In this document: positions 6,913 through 7,855 of the stretch, one piece after another
Numbering within the stretch: the first letter of the stretch is position 1
How the letters are laid out: each line of letters starts with the position of its first letter
Source of the DNA: Pyrinomonadaceae bacterium
Lineage (GTDB): Bacteria; Acidobacteriota; Blastocatellia; Pyrinomonadales; Pyrinomonadaceae
Assembly: GCA_014379795.1 (NCBI GenBank)
Contig: JACMLC010000506.1
Location: 1-7,855, forward strand
Direction: 5' to 3'
DNA length: 7,855 bases
Notes under the pieces: model-generated
What the model was told of the DNA's origin: nothing
Database searches by the model: none
Seen by the model: only the letters and a program-made list of their open reading frames with translations
Made by a program: the position numbers and the translations under genes

Positions 6913-7030
6913 GGGGGAATAGGGAAATAGGGAAAAGTGGAAGACAAGAACTGCCCGCGTGCTTCCTATTCCCCCTTTTCCCTATTCGCCTATTCCCCCT
7001 TCTGTCTAACGTCCCTGTTCCCCCTTCTGT
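6913..7030. repeat. Short-period palindrome after rsmB
   Basis: The left arm (6913-6937) is an 8-nt series: gggggaat, agggaaat, agggaaaa, g. The right arm (6975-6999) is its complement with two adjacent mismatches out of 25, and the spacer is 37 nt. A further partial copy of the pyrimidine arm (cctattccccc) precedes it at 6965-6975. An 11-bp direct repeat, cccccttctgt, occurs at 6995-7005 and 7020-7030. It may fold as a hairpin at the end of the fmt-rsmB transcript, but lacks the U-tract of a standard terminator. Confidence 0.82.
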
Positions 7031-7096
7031 TTTGAAACTTGCGGCTCGCAGGGGCGAATGTTAGACTTCGCAACTTGATTTTACGACCGGCTTTCC

Positions 7097-7104
7097 GGGA
7101 GAGG
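7097..7104 (+). promoter_or_regulatory. Probable ribosome binding site of the PASTA gene
   Basis: GGGAGAGG lies 11 nt before a TTG at 7116 and is far too distant to serve the ATG at 7146. It also abuts a GTG at 7104, which is too close. This favours the TTG start but does not prove it. Confidence 0.45.
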
Positions 7105-7115
7105 TGCAATCAACT

Positions 7116-7855
7116 TTGAGCATAGCAGGACGTGCTTTTTCGGCGATGGGCAGGCTGGGTATCATCATCGCTATCGTCTTTGCTTTTTTCATAGGGCTGG
7201 TCGGGACGGTCTATCTCAGCCTGCGCAGCCCGGAAGTGAAAGTCCCTGACATTGTCGGAAAAGATGTGATGGAGGGCGAGGCCGCGCTGGATAAAGACGG
7301 CCTGAACATGCGTCGCAGGGCGACGCGTTTCAGCCCGGATGCTAAGCCCAACACGATTTTAGGCCAGGAGCCGCAAGCCGGAGCAGTTATCAAAGTCGGC
7401 CAGACGGTCGCGGTCGTCGTCAGCCGCTCAACCGCCAAAGAAGGCGAAAGCCCTGTCTCAAGCGAAGCCGAAAATAATTTCGGGACTGAGGACGCGAACA
7501 AAAACACTGAATCTTCAGCGTCGAAGAACGATAACGAGAACGCGAATAAAGAAAATACTAATAAGAAGCCGCGCAACAAGAATACGAACAACAGCAATAA
7601 CAGCAACAACGCTAATAACGGCAACTCGAATCGCAACACAAACAATCGCAACTCTAATGTGCGGAACGCGAATAACCGCAATACGAATGACCGGAACGCA
7701 AATAATCGGAACGCCAATGCCAATCGCAGCCCGAATGCGAACTCTGACCGCAACACAAACAGCAATCGCAGCAACAGTAATTCAAACACAAACAGACGTG
7801 CGCCAGTGTTTACCACGCCTCCATTCAATCCGGGTGGAAATCCGCGTACGCCTTA
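7116..7855 (+). CDS. Membrane-anchored single-PASTA protein with Asn-rich tail
   Basis: The frame is open to the window end, 246 codons from the TTG at 7116. Residues 14-36 are one hydrophobic span (GIIIAIVFAFFIGLVGTVYL region) after a short basic N-terminus, so the rest should lie outside the inner membrane. Residues 41-105 form one PASTA domain: VKVPDIVG, an LDKDGLN stretch, QEPQAGAVIKVGQTVAVVVS. PASTA domains bind peptidoglycan fragments or beta-lactams and usually sit on Ser/Thr kinases or penicillin-binding proteins; neither catalytic domain is here. Residues 129-228 are low complexity, 44 of 100 being Asn, with six tandem pentapeptides at 172-201. The tail ends in a Pro-rich stretch and the last two bases, 'ta', could begin a stop codon, in which case the gene is complete but for one base. 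Start alternatives are ATG 7146 and GTG 7104. A structural or cell-wall-sensing role is inference. Confidence 0.87.
   Translation, partial: MSIAGRAFSAMGRLGIIIAIVFAFFIGLVGTVYLSLRSPEVKVPDIVGKDVMEGEAALDKDGLNMRRRATRFSPDAKPNTILGQEPQAGAVIKVGQTVAVVVSRSTAKEGESPVSSEAENNFGTEDANKNTESSASKNDNENANKENTNKKPRNKNTNNSNNSNNANNGNSNRNTNNRNSNVRNANNRNTNDRNANNRNANANRSPNANSDRNTNSNRSNSNSNTNRRAPVFTTPPFNPGGNPRTP
7629..7718 (+). repeat. Six 15-bp coding repeats in the PASTA gene tail
   Basis: Six consecutive codon quintets encode (N/V/D)-R-N-(T/S/A)-N, with Arg at residues 173, 178, 183, 188, 193 and 198 (TTG numbering). The codons vary (aat/aac, cgc/cgg), so the protein period is kept while the DNA has diverged, suggesting selection on the peptide pattern or old duplication. 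Confidence 0.85.

Larger units (their letters stand above)
6897..7115. other. 219-bp gap between rsmB and the PASTA gene
   Basis: No gene is seen. The first part (to about 7030) is the short-period repeat palindrome listed separately. The rest holds GCGAA/TTCGC, a 5-bp inverted repeat in the stretch about 7054-7071, and the leader of the PASTA gene. I find no convincing -35/-10 pair. Confidence 0.5.

Noticed and set aside
7211..7828. 205-residue minus-strand open frame, Leu/Phe-rich, looking like a membrane protein
   Set aside because: It is the antisense of the Asn-rich PASTA gene: AAC/AAT codons read backwards give Leu/Phe-type codons. The + strand frame has a recognisable TM-PASTA layout.

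Overview
The window is ordinary bacterial chromosome, with seven protein genes, all on the + strand, and no RNA gene, CRISPR array or transposase. The best guess for the source is an Acidobacteriota of the Blastocatellia/Pyrinomonadales type. Three things point there: a short N-terminal 'CPSC...FC..DG' Cys module fused to a TonB-like C-terminus, a membrane-anchored single-PASTA protein with a very Asn-rich tail, and the fmt-rsmB-PASTA order. This placement is inferred from family resemblance and was not tested by a search.

Layout. Positions 1-1035 hold chorismate synthase (aroC), missing its first roughly 45 residues at the window edge. Positions 1085-1951 hold a single-pass membrane protein with a cytoplasmic Cys module and a periplasmic TonB-C domain. 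Peptide deformylase (def) lies at 2112-2627 and is followed by a GC-rich hairpin. L-glutamate gamma-semialdehyde dehydrogenase (pruA/rocA) lies at 2859-4451. Methionyl-tRNA formyltransferase (fmt, 4588-5517) overlaps 16S rRNA m5C967 methyltransferase (rsmB, 5514-6896) by 4 nt. Last comes a PASTA membrane protein from about 7116, whose final visible bases 'ta' may be the start of its stop codon.

How the genes relate. fmt formylates initiator Met-tRNA, def removes the formyl group from new proteins, and rsmB modifies 16S rRNA, so these three form a translation module. In many bacteria def and fmt are adjacent; here pruA, a proline/arginine catabolism gene, lies between them. In Bacillus the genes after rsmB encode a phosphatase and a PASTA-bearing Ser/Thr kinase; here a PASTA protein without a kinase domain follows rsmB.

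The most unusual content is between genes. Three gaps (before pruA, between pruA and fmt, after rsmB) each hold an imperfect palindrome whose arms are short tandem repeats with a period of 7, 7 and 8 nt. The three repeat units differ in sequence but share this architecture, which resembles the heptanucleotide STRR repeats known from heterocystous cyanobacteria. I see no convincing new enzymatic, defence or mobile system; the repeat-palindromes and the kinase-less PASTA protein are the items most worth following.
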